Part shown: in pieces, positions 18,069 through 27,726 of the stretch
Layout of the letters: every line of letters begins with the position of its first letter
Position numbering within the stretch: position 1 is the stretch's first letter
The notes under the pieces: model-generated
Databases searched by the model: none
What the model was told of the DNA's origin: nothing
The model's input: only the letters and a program-made list of their open reading frames with translations
DNA from: Nitrospira sp. LK70
Lineage (GTDB): Bacteria; Nitrospirota; Nitrospiria; Nitrospirales; Nitrospiraceae
Length of the DNA stretch: 64,000 nt
Reading direction: 5' to 3'
Assembly (NCBI GenBank): GCA_011090425.1
Contig: PHGD01000009.1
Coordinates: 1-64,000 of the forward strand
Program-made: the position numbers and the translations under genes

Positions 18069-19577
18069 ATGAAACTCCGTCTGGTTCCACAACTCTCACA
18101 AAAACTCATCATGACGCCTCAACTGCAGCAAGCGATTAAGCTGCTGCAGCTGTCTCGACTTGAGCTGCAGCAGAGCCTCACTCAGCATCTCCTGGAAAAC
18201 CCTTTGTTGGATGAAATTCAATCCGATGTCGACGAGGGCGAGTCCTTGGTCTCCGAGGAGAAGGTTGAAGCTCCCCCCGCACCGGAAGGACAGGATCGGT
18301 CGGACGCAGGGGTTGAAACACGTGAAGAACAAGGTTCGCCGGAGGAGTTTTCCGCTTCCGGATGGGAAGAATACTTCGGCAGAGATCGACGGAGCGGCGA
18401 GTCTGAATACTCCGCGGCACAAGATGAGCTTCCTTCGTACGAGCAAACGGTGGCGAAAGCGACGTCCCTCGAGGATCATCTGCTCTGGCAATTGTCCTTG
18501 TCCGGGCTCGGTGATCGAGAAAAGGAACTCGGTCGTTTGATCATCGGCAATCTAGATGATGATGGTTATCTACGTATTCCATTGTCTGAGGTCGTGGCCG
18601 GGACCGGTTTTGACGAATCCGAAGTTGAATCTGTACTCAAGGACATCCAGACTTTCGATCCGACCGGGGTTGGGGCCAGAAATCTTCCCGAATGCCTTTT
18701 GCTACAACTCGGGCATTTAGGTCGGAATCCATTTGGGTCCCTTGGGTCTCCACCCGGCGCCCTGAAAGGATCGGTTATTGAAAGCATCGTTTTGCACCAT
18801 TTGAAGGACTTAGAGAAAAAACAATATGCCAAGGTTGCGAAGGCCTTGAATATCACGATCGAGGAAGTCTTCCAAGCCACCAAAATCATTGGAGAACTTG
18901 AGCCCAAACCGGGGAGGCCGTTCGCAAATACCCAGAACTACGTTATCGTGCCTGATGTGTTTGTAGTCAAGAATGATGGGGAGTGGGTTGTGCTCTTGAA
19001 CGACGATGGGCTGCCACGCATGAGGATCAGCCCATATTACAAACAGCTTATTTCTTCCGGACAGGGCGGATCTCCGGAAACCAAAGCGTATATGGATGAA
19101 AAATTGCGGGCCGCTCAGTGGGTTATTCGGAGCATCGAGCAACGGAATCGGACAATCGTGAAAGTGGTTTCCAGCATCGTCAAGTTTCAAGAGAAATTTT
19201 TTGATCATGGCGTCCAATATCTCAAGCCCTTGGTTCTCAAGCAAGTGGCGGAAGATATAGGGATGCATGAATCGACGATCAGTCGTGTGACGGCCAATAA
19301 ATATATGTATTGCCCACAGGGCATGTTGGAACTCAAGTTTTTCTTCAACGCTGGACTTCAGCGGGCGGATGAGCCTTCAGGCATGCATTCCTCCGTTTCA
19401 GTCAAGGATATGATCAAGACAATGGTGGCTGAAGAGGATACGGAGCGTCCCTTGAAAGACGAAGAAATTGCCGCTCGGCTTCGAAAGCAGGGGGTCCTTA
19501 TCGCACGGAGGACTGTGGCCAAATATCGGGGGGAGTTGAACATCTCATCCGCCAGTCAACGTAAACGATTTTTTTGA
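18069..19577 (+). CDS. rpoN: RNA polymerase sigma-54 factor
   Basis: Encodes 502 residues. The N-terminal glutamine-rich activator-interacting region (MTPQLQQAIKLLQLSRLELQQ) is followed by an acidic linker, the core-binding region and the C-terminal DNA-binding region with the RpoN box ARRTVAKYR. Sigma-54 needs AAA+ activators and reads -24/-12 promoters, often for nitrogen and pilus genes. ATG 18069 is the standard start. It lies 19 bases after lptB. Confidence 0.96.
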   Translation: MKLRLVPQLSQKLIMTPQLQQAIKLLQLSRLELQQSLTQHLLENPLLDEIQSDVDEGESLVSEEKVEAPPAPEGQDRSDAGVETREEQGSPEEFSASGWEEYFGRDRRSGESEYSAAQDELPSYEQTVAKATSLEDHLLWQLSLSGLGDREKELGRLIIGNLDDDGYLRIPLSEVVAGTGFDESEVESVLKDIQTFDPTGVGARNLPECLLLQLGHLGRNPFGSLGSPPGALKGSVIESIVLHHLKDLEKKQYAKVAKALNITIEEVFQATKIIGELEPKPGRPFANTQNYVIVPDVFVVKNDGEWVVLLNDDGLPRMRISPYYKQLISSGQGGSPETKAYMDEKLRAAQWVIRSIEQRNRTIVKVVSSIVKFQEKFFDHGVQYLKPLVLKQVAEDIGMHESTISRVTANKYMYCPQGMLELKFFFNAGLQRADEPSGMHSSVSVKDMIKTMVAEEDTERPLKDEEIAARLRKQGVLIARRTVAKYRGELNISSASQRKRFF

Positions 19578-19620
19578 TCACCGTTGCTTCGCATCCAACC
19601 AGGTCTAATTGGAGGTGGGC

Positions 19621-19959
19621 ATGAAGCTGAGAATTACAGGTCGCCACATGGATATCACGCCAGCGCTTAGAAGCTATGTGGAAACCCGGTTCGGTCGCCT
19701 GGATCGGTACGGATTGAAGGTCGGATCGCTTCAAGTGGTATTGGGAGTCGAGAAGCTTCAGCATAAGGCGGAAGTCACTGGTGCGGTCAGCGGCAAGCGA
19801 GTACAAGCCAAGACATCAACGCCGGAAATGTATGCCACTATCGATGCGCTCGTCGACCGTGTGGATGCGCAGTTTCGGAAATGGAAAGATCGTCTTGTCA
19901 ATCATAAGCCGACCAAACCGAAGAGATCACGATCGAGTTCCCATGTGAGTCTTTCGTGA
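19621..19959 (+). CDS. hpf: Ribosome hibernation promoting factor, short form
   Basis: Encodes 112 residues with the HPF/YfiA fold (LRITGRHMDITPALRSYVETR and TPEMYATIDALVDRVDAQFRKWKDRL). It binds the 30S decoding centre and inactivates ribosomes in stationary phase. It lacks the C-terminal dimerisation domain of long HPF. GGAGGTGGGC just before ATG 19621 fixes the start. The rpoN-hpf order is widespread. Confidence 0.93.
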   Translation: MKLRITGRHMDITPALRSYVETRFGRLDRYGLKVGSLQVVLGVEKLQHKAEVTGAVSGKRVQAKTSTPEMYATIDALVDRVDAQFRKWKDRLVNHKPTKPKRSRSSSHVSLS

Positions 19960-20125
19960 AATCTTGCTCCCTTCCATCCTTGGCGTACTCAATGTGCCCG
20001 AGCGGCTTGACGAAACCAATGTAGCCATGGAGGCACGGCGCACTTCACCTCGCTGAATCGGGGTGATACTGACAGCGACTCTCAGCGGAGTATCTCGGGC
20101 ATGCCCACCGAGGCAAGTACGACCT

Positions 20126-21004
20126 ATGGCCCGGCTGAATCTGGTCATAATAAGCGGGTTGTCCGGTTCTGGTAAAACGTATGCCCTCAAAGCATTTGAG
20201 GACGCCGGGTATTTCTGCATCGATAATCTTCCCCTTACCCTCCTCCCGACTTTTGTTGATCTCTGCAATCAGCAGCATAGCGAAATTACTAACGTTGCTC
20301 TTGGGATTGACGTTAGGGAGCGTGCGTTCTTTTCGGATTTCGGCAATATCTTGGAAAGGGTGCAAGCGCTCGGTCATGCCGTTCAGTTGCTTTTCCTTGA
20401 GGCTCGTGAAGAGGTATTGATCAGACGGTTTTCAGAGTCCAGACGCCCCCATCCACTGTTGCCGGATCTCCCCGTCTTGAATGGGATCCGGTTCGAAAAG
20501 GAACGTGTAGCTGAACTCCGGCGCCGGGCTGATCGAATCATCGATACTTCCGATCTGACGGTCCATGGGCTTGGTGAGTTACTTGCTAGTCAATTCCTAG
20601 GCGGACCTTTTGACAGACGACTCACGATCTCGATCATGACCTTCGGATATAAGTTTGGGGTGCCGTATGATATCGATTTGTTGTTTGATGTGCGATTTCT
20701 TAAGAACCCATTTTTCGTGCCTGAGCTCAAGCCTCTCTCCGGAGACGATCCGCTGGTCCGAACCTTCGTTCTGACAGACCCCGAGGCCGTTTCACTCATG
20801 GAGCACCTCGAAGGCCTGCTGAAGTTTCTCTTGCCGCTATTCCAAAGAGAGCGCCGTAGTTATCTGACCATCGGTATCGGATGTACCGGTGGACGTCATC
20901 GCTCGGTGGCGGTTGCTAGTCGTCTCCAAGAAAGCCTCTCCGCGTTGGGATACGAAGTCGGCCTCAAACACCGAGATATCGACAAGATACAGACTGCTGT
21001 TTGA
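20126..21004 (+). CDS. rapZ: RNase adapter RapZ (YvcJ family)
   Basis: Encodes 292 residues. Walker A GLSGSGKT lies near the start, and the C-terminal half has the RapZ block YLTIGIGCTGGRHRSVAVA. In enterobacteria RapZ controls glmS through small RNAs and RNase E; in others it is a nucleotide-binding protein of less clear role. ATG 20126 matches family N-termini, although its ribosome site is weak. The usual hprK or ptsN genes between hpf and rapZ are missing; the 166-base spacer holds no clear gene. Confidence 0.93.
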   Translation: MARLNLVIISGLSGSGKTYALKAFEDAGYFCIDNLPLTLLPTFVDLCNQQHSEITNVALGIDVRERAFFSDFGNILERVQALGHAVQLLFLEAREEVLIRRFSESRRPHPLLPDLPVLNGIRFEKERVAELRRRADRIIDTSDLTVHGLGELLASQFLGGPFDRRLTISIMTFGYKFGVPYDIDLLFDVRFLKNPFFVPELKPLSGDDPLVRTFVLTDPEAVSLMEHLEGLLKFLLPLFQRERRSYLTIGIGCTGGRHRSVAVASRLQESLSALGYEVGLKHRDIDKIQTAV

Positions 21005-21045
21005 ACCACAGCCATCGTTATCCTGCCGTGCCCCCGGTCGGTTCC

Positions 21046-21073
21046 TTGACAGGTAGAGCATACTGACTATACT
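21046..21073 (+). promoter_or_regulatory. Sigma-70-type promoter before the MerR-like gene
   Basis: TTGACA at 21046-21051 and TATACT at 21068-21073 are separated by 16 bases, a near-consensus promoter. Transcription would start near 21080, at or next to the GTG start at 21081, so the message would be leaderless or nearly so. It probably drives the regulator and pilMNOPQ. Confidence 0.65.
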
Positions 21074-21080
21074 TGCTCCT

Positions 21081-21332
21081 GTGAGCACCCAAAGGCATCA
21101 TGACAGTGCAAGTGCTACAGTGAACAATCCTAAGTACAGACCCAATGAAGCGAGCTACAAGGCCAATCAAGTATGCGCATTGTTCGACATTTCCAAGGCG
21201 ACACTCTTTCGTTGGGAACGGGAGGGTGTCATTAGCCAGCCCGCTCGCGATTGGAGAAATTGGCGGCTCTATACAAGAAAGAATGTGGACGAAATTGAGA
21301 AGGTTATCCGCGTCCGAAAGGCTGTCGCGTAA
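21081..21332 (+). CDS. MerR-like helix-turn-helix protein
   Basis: Encodes 83 residues with a MerR-type winged helix (KANQVCALFDISKATLFRWEREGVIS then RNWRLYTRKNVDEIEKV). There is no effector domain, so it is a DNA-binding domain only. It lies 15 bases before pilM and may regulate the pilus operon; the target is unknown. The start is GTG 21081, only 7 bases after a good -10 box; GTG 21120 is an alternative but has no ribosome site. Confidence 0.8.
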   Translation: MSTQRHHDSASATVNNPKYRPNEASYKANQVCALFDISKATLFRWEREGVISQPARDWRNWRLYTRKNVDEIEKVIRVRKAVA

Positions 21333-21347
21333 AGTCGCAGGTAACGC

Positions 21348-22454
21348 ATGTTGACTTCACTTAAGAAGCTCGTGGAAACCGATGTCATAACGATGCTGAC
21401 CCCTCGCAGACAGTTAGTGGGGCTCGATATCGGATCGAGTGCGATTAAGGTCGCTCAACTCAAGGAAAGTAAGGGACGGTACTTTCTCCAAAAGTTCGGC
21501 GTGAAACCGCTTGAGCCGGAAGTCATTGTAGATGGGACGGTCATGGACGAAGGGCGTGTGGTTTCGGCTATTGGAGAATTATTTGAGGAAGCCAACGTCA
21601 AGAATAAACACGTCGCCATCTCGATTTCAGGTCACGCCGTCATTGTGAAGAAGATCACTTTACCGCCCATGCCTGATGAAGAATTGGAAGGACAGGTGAA
21701 ATTGGCGGCGGAGCAGTACATTCCCTTCGACATCAACGAAGTGAACATCGACTTTCATGTCTTGCCGGTGGATGCGTCAGAAGATCAGCAGGAGGATATG
21801 TCGGTGATTCTTGTTGCCGCTAAGAAAGACAAGATTAATGAGTTGACCGAACTCGTCAAGGCAGCTGGACTTATCCCAATGGTCATGGACGTTGATGCGT
21901 TTGCGGTTGAGAATATGCACGCGATTAATTATCCGATGACGAAGGAAGAAACGACGGCCCTCGTGAATCTCGGCGCGAGCGTGATGAATGTGAACATCGT
22001 CCGTGCCGGTTCTTCATTGTTTACGCGTGATATCCCGTTGGGGGGCAATAGGTACACAGAAGCAATTCAACGCGAGATAGGGCTCTCCTTCGAGGAAGCT
22101 GAAGAGAGTAAGAAAAAGGACCGAGCAGGTGATTCCGGTGGGGTGTCGGTCACCGGTGTTATGGACAGTGTGAATGCGGAAGTCGCGTCCGAGATCGCTC
22201 GGACGATTGACTACTTCAAGACCTCGTCCGCCAACGCTGAGCTCAGTCGTGTTCTGGTCTGTGGTGGCGTGGCCCGGGCAAAAGGGCTGATTCAACAGCT
22301 CGGCGATCGGATGCAACTGCCTGCAGAAATGGCTGATCCCTTCGCTGAAATAGATGTTACAGGGTGCGGCATCGACCCTGACCTATTGGCTGACTTGGCC
22401 CCATCGGCAGCCGTCGGCGTCGGGTTGGCATTGAGAGCGGTGGGGGACAGATGA
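21348..22454 (+). CDS. pilM: Type IV pilus inner-membrane platform protein PilM
   Basis: Encodes 368 residues with an actin-like fold: VGLDIGSSAIKVAQL (phosphate-binding loop), VNLGASVMNVNIV and VLVCGGVARAKGL. PilM is cytosolic, binds the PilN N-terminus and forms part of the alignment complex. Here the PilN partner follows with an ATGA overlap. It has an extra 20-residue leader before the conserved region; ATG 21348 or ATG 21393 could be used. Confidence 0.94.
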   Translation: MLTSLKKLVETDVITMLTPRRQLVGLDIGSSAIKVAQLKESKGRYFLQKFGVKPLEPEVIVDGTVMDEGRVVSAIGELFEEANVKNKHVAISISGHAVIVKKITLPPMPDEELEGQVKLAAEQYIPFDINEVNIDFHVLPVDASEDQQEDMSVILVAAKKDKINELTELVKAAGLIPMVMDVDAFAVENMHAINYPMTKEETTALVNLGASVMNVNIVRAGSSLFTRDIPLGGNRYTEAIQREIGLSFEEAEESKKKDRAGDSGGVSVTGVMDSVNAEVASEIARTIDYFKTSSANAELSRVLVCGGVARAKGLIQQLGDRMQLPAEMADPFAEIDVTGCGIDPDLLADLAPSAAVGVGLALRAVGDR

Positions 22455-23008
22455 TTCGCATTAACCTCCTTCCAGGTGGGCCCAAAGGAAAATCAGCTAA
22501 ACCTCAATATGACGTACGCGCACAGGCACTGCTCGGCGTCGGGATTATCCTGGTCGTGCTGGCCGGGTGTTGGTGGTATTCGGCTTCATTGGACAGTGAG
22601 CTTGAGGCTCGACAGGAGGAAAAGCGAGATAAAGAAAAGCAAGTTGCCCAGCTGAAGGACCAGGTCAAGCAAGTACAGGATTTTGAACAAAGGAAAAAGT
22701 TACTTGAGGACAAGAATCGGATTATAGACCAGCTTGAGCAATCCAGAATGGGTCCGGTGAAGGTGCTCGATCATGTGAGTCAGAGTTTAGAGCCGCTTAA
22801 AGTATGGCTCACGAAGCTGGGTGTGGCATCCGATACGGTTGAGTTGGAAGGGAAGGCTTTAACAAACGACGACGTAGTGGAATTCGTGAACAACTTGCGA
22901 CGCACGGAGTATTTTGTCGGCATCAATTTGCAAGAGAGTAAGGCAGCAGTAGAAAACAAAATTAACCTGTACCAGTTTCGTTTGGCATTTCGTCTGAAGG
23001 GATCCTGA
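22451..23008 (+). CDS. pilN: Type IV pilus assembly protein PilN
   Basis: Encodes 185 residues. The start MIRINLLPGGPKGKSAKP carries the INLLP motif that docks into PilM. One transmembrane helix (about 27-47) is followed by a periplasmic coiled coil (EEKRDKEKQVAQLKDQVKQ) and a ferredoxin-like domain. ATG 22451 overlaps the pilM stop, and the pilN stop overlaps the pilO start. Confidence 0.94.
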   Translation: MIRINLLPGGPKGKSAKPQYDVRAQALLGVGIILVVLAGCWWYSASLDSELEARQEEKRDKEKQVAQLKDQVKQVQDFEQRKKLLEDKNRIIDQLEQSRMGPVKVLDHVSQSLEPLKVWLTKLGVASDTVELEGKALTNDDVVEFVNNLRRTEYFVGINLQESKAAVENKINLYQFRLAFRLKGS

Positions 23009-23652
23009 TGGCTTTGCCGCAGATCAAGCTTGATGCGCTTCGCAATGTGCCGGCTTCGCAAAAGGCCGCGCTCTTATTCTTGCTCGTCGGCGGCATGATT
23101 GCTGGCTTCTATTTCTACATTGCAGAACCTAAGTCTGCGACCATCACGACGCTCGAGGCCGAAAACAGTAGACTGGATGGTGAAATTCAGACACTCACCA
23201 TCAAAGTGAAACATCTCGACCAATTAGTCGCGGCGAACAGACAGCTCGAAATTGAATTGGCTAAGAAGAAAGAACGGCTCCCTCCGGAAGAAGAAGCGAT
23301 CATGCTGCTGAAGCAGGTGTCTGACCTCGGGGTACGATTGGGACTCGATATCAAACTCTGGAAACCAGGCGCCCAGACTGAAGATGGGTCGAAGCTTTTC
23401 GTCAAGATGCCGGTCAGTGTGGAGGTGGCCGGGGTCTATCACACTGCCGCACTATTTTTCGATCGGATCAATCGACTTCCTCGGATAATTACGGTGTCGG
23501 GCCTTAAGATGGGGTCTCCGAAGAGTGAACAAGGACGAATCGTATCACAAACGACATTTGACCTGGTGGCTTACGCTGCGCCTCGGGAAAAGCCGGTTTC
23601 CGGAGCATCTCCTTCGGCTAATGCTCCCAAAGTAGCCCAAGTTGGGAAATAG
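23008..23652 (+). CDS. pilO: Type IV pilus assembly protein PilO
   Basis: Encodes 214 residues with one membrane helix (residues about 21-39), a coiled coil rich in Leu and charged residues, and a periplasmic domain with VAGVYHTAALFFDRINRL, typical of PilO. PilN-PilO heterodimers link PilM to PilP. Translation is coupled to pilN through TGATG. Confidence 0.93.
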   Translation: MALPQIKLDALRNVPASQKAALLFLLVGGMIAGFYFYIAEPKSATITTLEAENSRLDGEIQTLTIKVKHLDQLVAANRQLEIELAKKKERLPPEEEAIMLLKQVSDLGVRLGLDIKLWKPGAQTEDGSKLFVKMPVSVEVAGVYHTAALFFDRINRLPRIITVSGLKMGSPKSEQGRIVSQTTFDLVAYAAPREKPVSGASPSANAPKVAQVGK

Positions 23653-23667
23653 TGAAATCGTGACATC

Positions 23668-24291
23668 ATGCACGTCTTGAATATCAGCAAGAAGCCTAAA
23701 GAATATTCTCTGATAGTGAGTGCCAGCCTGCTATGCGTGTGTGTCACCCTTTCTGGGAGTATAGATGCACAAGCCGAGTCTTCTCCTCTTCCTGGCCTGA
23801 CGACTCCGATGCGGCAAGATGCTCTCACGCTGTCTTCTGTACCAGAAATCCAGAGGACGACTCCCCAAGCTGTAGAAGCGCCCATGTCTGGGTCAGGTAC
23901 TCCGGTGGCTTCCCAGCCTTCCGTACCGGACGGGGTGGTTGGAGGTGGGTATGATCCTTCCGGTCGTCGAGATCCATTTGCTCCTATCGTCCAGGAGCTT
24001 CAGCCGGGGAAAACGGATACAACTCTTCCACCATTGCAACGCGTGACCCTGACGGAGCTCAACCTTATTGCCGTCGTATGGGGGGCATACGGCTATACCG
24101 CTATGGTGCAGACACCAGAAGGACATGGGTACACCGTTAGACGGGGAACAAGGATCGGGCAAAACAATGGAGTAGTCAGCGCAGTTACCGAGCGCGGCAT
24201 CATTGTCCAGGAACGGTTCACTGATGTGTATGGCAAGAAGCAGGAGCGAGAACATGTCAAGCTCTTACATCCCAAAGAGGGCTCAGAATGA
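23668..24291 (+). CDS. pilP: Type IV pilus assembly protein PilP
   Basis: Encodes 207 residues. A hydrophobic N-terminal segment (YSLIVSASLLCVCVTL) is followed by a long Pro/Ser-rich linker and a C-terminal beta domain starting at RRDPFAPIVQEL, with LTELNLIAVVWGAYGYTAMV and GYTVRRGTRIG. This domain binds the secretin PilQ. The TGA overlaps the pilQ ATG. No clear lipobox Cys is placed, unlike classical PilP lipoproteins; VSASLLC is a possible one. Confidence 0.9.
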   Translation: MHVLNISKKPKEYSLIVSASLLCVCVTLSGSIDAQAESSPLPGLTTPMRQDALTLSSVPEIQRTTPQAVEAPMSGSGTPVASQPSVPDGVVGGGYDPSGRRDPFAPIVQELQPGKTDTTLPPLQRVTLTELNLIAVVWGAYGYTAMVQTPEGHGYTVRRGTRIGQNNGVVSAVTERGIIVQERFTDVYGKKQEREHVKLLHPKEGSE

Positions 24292-26264
24292 AACCACTAC
24301 CTTTGCAGGCGGATAATTCTCGAACTGGCGGATCTTTCATCGAAGTCTTGGCGCTGTCGATCGCCGCTCTGACCATAATTGCCCAGACGCCTGCGTTGGC
24401 CGAGGAGATCGACGTGATAAAGCGGAGTGATGCCAGGCGAACCGAAATGGCTAGGACACGATTGCTGGCGCGGACCGTGACCGCTATTGAGGTCCACCCC
24501 AAAACCGATCTGGTGACCGTAGTAGTTGCCGGGGATGGCCAACTATTTCCTGAAGCCAATTTTCTAGATGAATCCCGCTTAATCGTTGATATTCCGGCGG
24601 TCTCGTCCACCCTTCGACGGTCAGTAGTGCAGGCCGACCACTACCTGCTCAAAAAAATCAGGGTGGGGCACCACGCTGATAAGGTCAGGCTGGTGTTCGA
24701 TGTTCCCGAGCGCCCGGTTCTGTCTCTTGCTCGCGAAGATAATAAGGTATTGATTACATTGAGGCCGAGCGAGCGGAAAATATCCTCTGTGGTCGCTGCG
24801 CACGTCGATGGAGGAGAGATCGGCTCATTCCACCCTCAGACCCGTAAGGGGCTATTCGTACCGGGAGATCGCGTGGTCAAGAGAGCGACGCGAATCGTGC
24901 GGCCCCTCCAGTCTCGCTTCACGGTGCAGCGGGTTCAGATGGCTGGAGAAAGTGCTCCTGCTGTAAAGGACGACAGATCCGATGACATTGTGGCAGGGCA
25001 AACACGATTTGTCGGTCGGCGTATCTCCCTCGATTTTCAACAGGCTGACATTACGAACATTCTTCGATTGATCGCCGAGGTCAGCGGCTTCAACATCGTC
25101 GTTGGAGAAGGTGTCAAGTCGAAAGTCACCATGAAGCTGGTCAGTGTACCTTGGGACCAGGCGTTGGATATGCTCTTGAAGATGAACGGGCTCGGCATGA
25201 TTCGTCAAGGCAGCATTGTGTGGGTCGATTCGCTGGCGAACATTGCCAAGCAGCAGGATGAAGAAGCACGGGCAAAGGATTCCAAGACGAAGGCGGAGGA
25301 ACTGGTCGACCGTGTCTTCTATATTAGGAATCTCCAGGCCCAAGAGGTTATGACATCGCTCCGGCAATATTTAAGCCCACGGGGTGTCATGCAGTTCAAT
25401 CAGGGTAGCAACGCACTGATTGTGCGAGAGACCGAGACGAAGTTGGCGATCGTCAAGCAGCTCGTGGAGGGACTCGACCTGGAAGTCCCTCAGGTTCAGA
25501 TTGAGGCGCGCATTGTTCAAGCTGATACCGTTTATGCTCGAGGGTTAGGGATTCAGTGGGGATTCCAGGCGGGGAATGCCACACCCACCGATTTCTTTGG
25601 CGTCTCGAATCTTATCGGGCCATTTGCAGCGGGTGCGAATGGGGCAAGTACGATACCGAAAACTTTCTTGGTTAATCTACCGGCCCAGGTCGGTGGATTG
25701 CCGGCGGTCCCGGGTATTGGGTGGACCTTTGGGAAACTAAATGGTGATTTTGGATTGGATATGAGGCTCTCCGCCGGGGAATTGCTAGGCTTGACCAAGG
25801 TGATTGCAGCGCCGAAGATCACCACGTTGGACAAGCGTGAAGCAAAGATTTCTCAAGGCGAATCGATCCCATTCCAAACGACATCTTTACAGGGTACGCA
25901 AACAACGTTTGTCGATGCGAATTTGGAATTGAATGTCACACCTCAGATCACCTCACGCGATCCCAAGGAAGATGGAAAGAGAATCTTAATGCGTGTAAGG
26001 GCAACGCGGAATGCGGTCGGGGCACGGAGTAACCCTGCCGGACCCAGCATCGACCGACGGGAAGCTACCACGCAGGTGATTGTGAGGGATGGTGAAACAA
26101 TGGTGATCGGCGGAGTCTTCGTCGATACGCAAGCCAACAACGTGCAAGGCATTCCTTATCTGTCTCGTATGCCGGTTCTTGGTTGGTTGTTCAAGAACAA
26201 ATCCGAATCAGTTTCAAAACAAGAGTTGCTCATTTTTCTCACACCAAGCATCATCAGAACCTAG
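24288..26264 (+). CDS. pilQ: Type IV pilus secretin PilQ
   Basis: Encodes 658 residues. After a signal-like segment come an AMIN domain (about 65-160), an STN/secretin N0 domain with ISLDFQQADITNILRLIAEVSGFN, an N1 domain with DRVFYIRNLQAQEVMTSL, and the C-terminal secretin barrel with VIAAPKITTLDKREAKI and the final block VSKQELLIFLTPSII. PilQ forms the outer-membrane gate for the pilus. A strong terminator follows. Confidence 0.95.
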   Translation: MKPLPLQADNSRTGGSFIEVLALSIAALTIIAQTPALAEEIDVIKRSDARRTEMARTRLLARTVTAIEVHPKTDLVTVVVAGDGQLFPEANFLDESRLIVDIPAVSSTLRRSVVQADHYLLKKIRVGHHADKVRLVFDVPERPVLSLAREDNKVLITLRPSERKISSVVAAHVDGGEIGSFHPQTRKGLFVPGDRVVKRATRIVRPLQSRFTVQRVQMAGESAPAVKDDRSDDIVAGQTRFVGRRISLDFQQADITNILRLIAEVSGFNIVVGEGVKSKVTMKLVSVPWDQALDMLLKMNGLGMIRQGSIVWVDSLANIAKQQDEEARAKDSKTKAEELVDRVFYIRNLQAQEVMTSLRQYLSPRGVMQFNQGSNALIVRETETKLAIVKQLVEGLDLEVPQVQIEARIVQADTVYARGLGIQWGFQAGNATPTDFFGVSNLIGPFAAGANGASTIPKTFLVNLPAQVGGLPAVPGIGWTFGKLNGDFGLDMRLSAGELLGLTKVIAAPKITTLDKREAKISQGESIPFQTTSLQGTQTTFVDANLELNVTPQITSRDPKEDGKRILMRVRATRNAVGARSNPAGPSIDRREATTQVIVRDGETMVIGGVFVDTQANNVQGIPYLSRMPVLGWLFKNKSESVSKQELLIFLTPSIIRT

Positions 26265-26290
26265 CGCCTGCTTCACCTCCGTGATCAGTC

Positions 26291-26327
26291 AAAGGCTGGT
26301 GATGTGAGTTAGCATCACCAGCCTTTT
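26291..26327 (+). terminator. Rho-independent terminator after pilQ
   Basis: A 14-base stem, AAAGGCTGGTGATG (26291-26304) with CATCACCAGCCTTT (26313-26326), has an 8-base loop and a short T run. It closes the pilMNOPQ transcript; the A/T ends of the stem suggest it may work in both directions. Confidence 0.9.
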
Positions 26328-26510
26328 GCGTTTGTGTCACGGTGATCGCGACAACTCCCGATCAGAATTGTGGTACTCCGCCAGGAACGTGACCGTCTTT
26401 TTAGTTCGGCGAGGCTGTGTTACGATGCCTTTCCTTGTGATGTTTCATACGTGGCTCGGGAATAGAGTCGATATGAAATTCCCACGCTCCATCAGCGACT
26501 GGGTTACGAA

Positions 26511-27620
26511 GTGATTCCAGCCTCAACGGTTAAGGTTTCTCTAGCTGAAAGGAGTTACGAGATCACGATCCGAGCCGGACTCTTAGAGAGACTTGGAAGG
26601 GAATTGAAGAGTTATGGGGTACAAGGAAAGGTCGGAGTTGTGACGGATCGGCATGTCGCTCGTCACTACCTGAAGAGTAGTCTGGAGGCAATCAAGCGGC
26701 ATGCGATGGATCCCGTTCCGATCATTCTTACTCCCGGAGAGCGGTTGAAAACGCTGAAGACGGTGGAGCATATCCTTGATGTGTTGGCGCGTCATCGATT
26801 TGAGCGATCGTCGATGCTCTTGGCGCTTGGCGGTGGCGTCGTGGGAGACATGGCCGGGTTTGCTGCCTCGATCTACCAGCGTGGTATTCCCTATATTCAG
26901 GTGCCGACGACTCTTGTTGCCCAGGTCGATTCCAGCGTCGGAGGAAAGACGGGCGTCGATCATCGGCTCGGAAAGAACCTGATCGGGTCATTTCATCAAC
27001 CACGCGCCGTATGGATAGATCCGTTGACTCTTCACACCTTGCCCACTCGAGAATTGGTCGCTGGGCTTGCCGAGGTCATTAAGTACGGGATTATTGCGGA
27101 CAAGTCCTTCTTTGCCTATCTGCGGCGGCATATGTCTGAGCTGCGGAGACAATCGCCCGGCATCGTTGCGACAGTGGTGAAACGATCCTGCGAGATCAAG
27201 GCTGAGGTGGTTGCCGGGGATGAACGCGAATCAGACCGTAGACGGATCCTTAACTACGGCCATACCATCGGACATGCCCTTGAAGCGTTGGGGGGCTATA
27301 AATCGTTTGTTCATGGAGAAGCGGTGGGCATTGGATTAGTACAGGAAGCCGAACTCGCCTGTTTTCAGAGGATTTGTTCTCGTGCAGTAGTCGAAGAGAT
27401 TCGGCGCACCGTGAAGGAGGCGGGGTTAAGCGACTGTATGCCAGGGTGGAATCCGCAAAGGATATGGAAGGCCATGCTTCATGATAAAAAAGTCTCGGGA
27501 GGACGAGTCATTGGAGTATGGCCGGAACGTATCGGACAGGTACGGATAGGACCGATTGAAAAATACGTGTTTGAGCAATGGTATGCAGTTTCACGGGTCT
27601 CTCCTCACGGTCATGCCTGA
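26511..27620 (+). CDS. aroB: 3-dehydroquinate synthase
   Basis: Encodes 369 residues; second step of the shikimate pathway, using NAD and a divalent metal. Motifs are LALGGGVVGDMAGF (NAD loop), VDSSVGGKTGVD, AEVIKYGIIAD and NYGHTIGHALE with metal ligands. GTG 26511 gives the normal length. It stands alone between the pil terminator and nadE. Confidence 0.95.
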   Translation: MIPASTVKVSLAERSYEITIRAGLLERLGRELKSYGVQGKVGVVTDRHVARHYLKSSLEAIKRHAMDPVPIILTPGERLKTLKTVEHILDVLARHRFERSSMLLALGGGVVGDMAGFAASIYQRGIPYIQVPTTLVAQVDSSVGGKTGVDHRLGKNLIGSFHQPRAVWIDPLTLHTLPTRELVAGLAEVIKYGIIADKSFFAYLRRHMSELRRQSPGIVATVVKRSCEIKAEVVAGDERESDRRRILNYGHTIGHALEALGGYKSFVHGEAVGIGLVQEAELACFQRICSRAVVEEIRRTVKEAGLSDCMPGWNPQRIWKAMLHDKKVSGGRVIGVWPERIGQVRIGPIEKYVFEQWYAVSRVSPHGHA

Positions 27621-27726
27621 TTACCCATCGCTTGCCCCAATGACGGAGTCGATATGAACCTATCTCTTGTGTAGAGAGCGCTTGGCCATCGGGGAGAGGC
27701 TGGTTTTGCAGGAGTTCTGGAGTTCT

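Noticed and set aside
19960-20125. Remnant of hprK or ptsN between hpf and rapZ
   Set aside because: A 30-codon frame (19964-20056) exists, but I could not match it to either protein, and it has no convincing start.
26328-26510. Small gene between pilQ and aroB
   Set aside because: The open frame overlapping the terminator is rich in rare residue runs and has no ribosome site.
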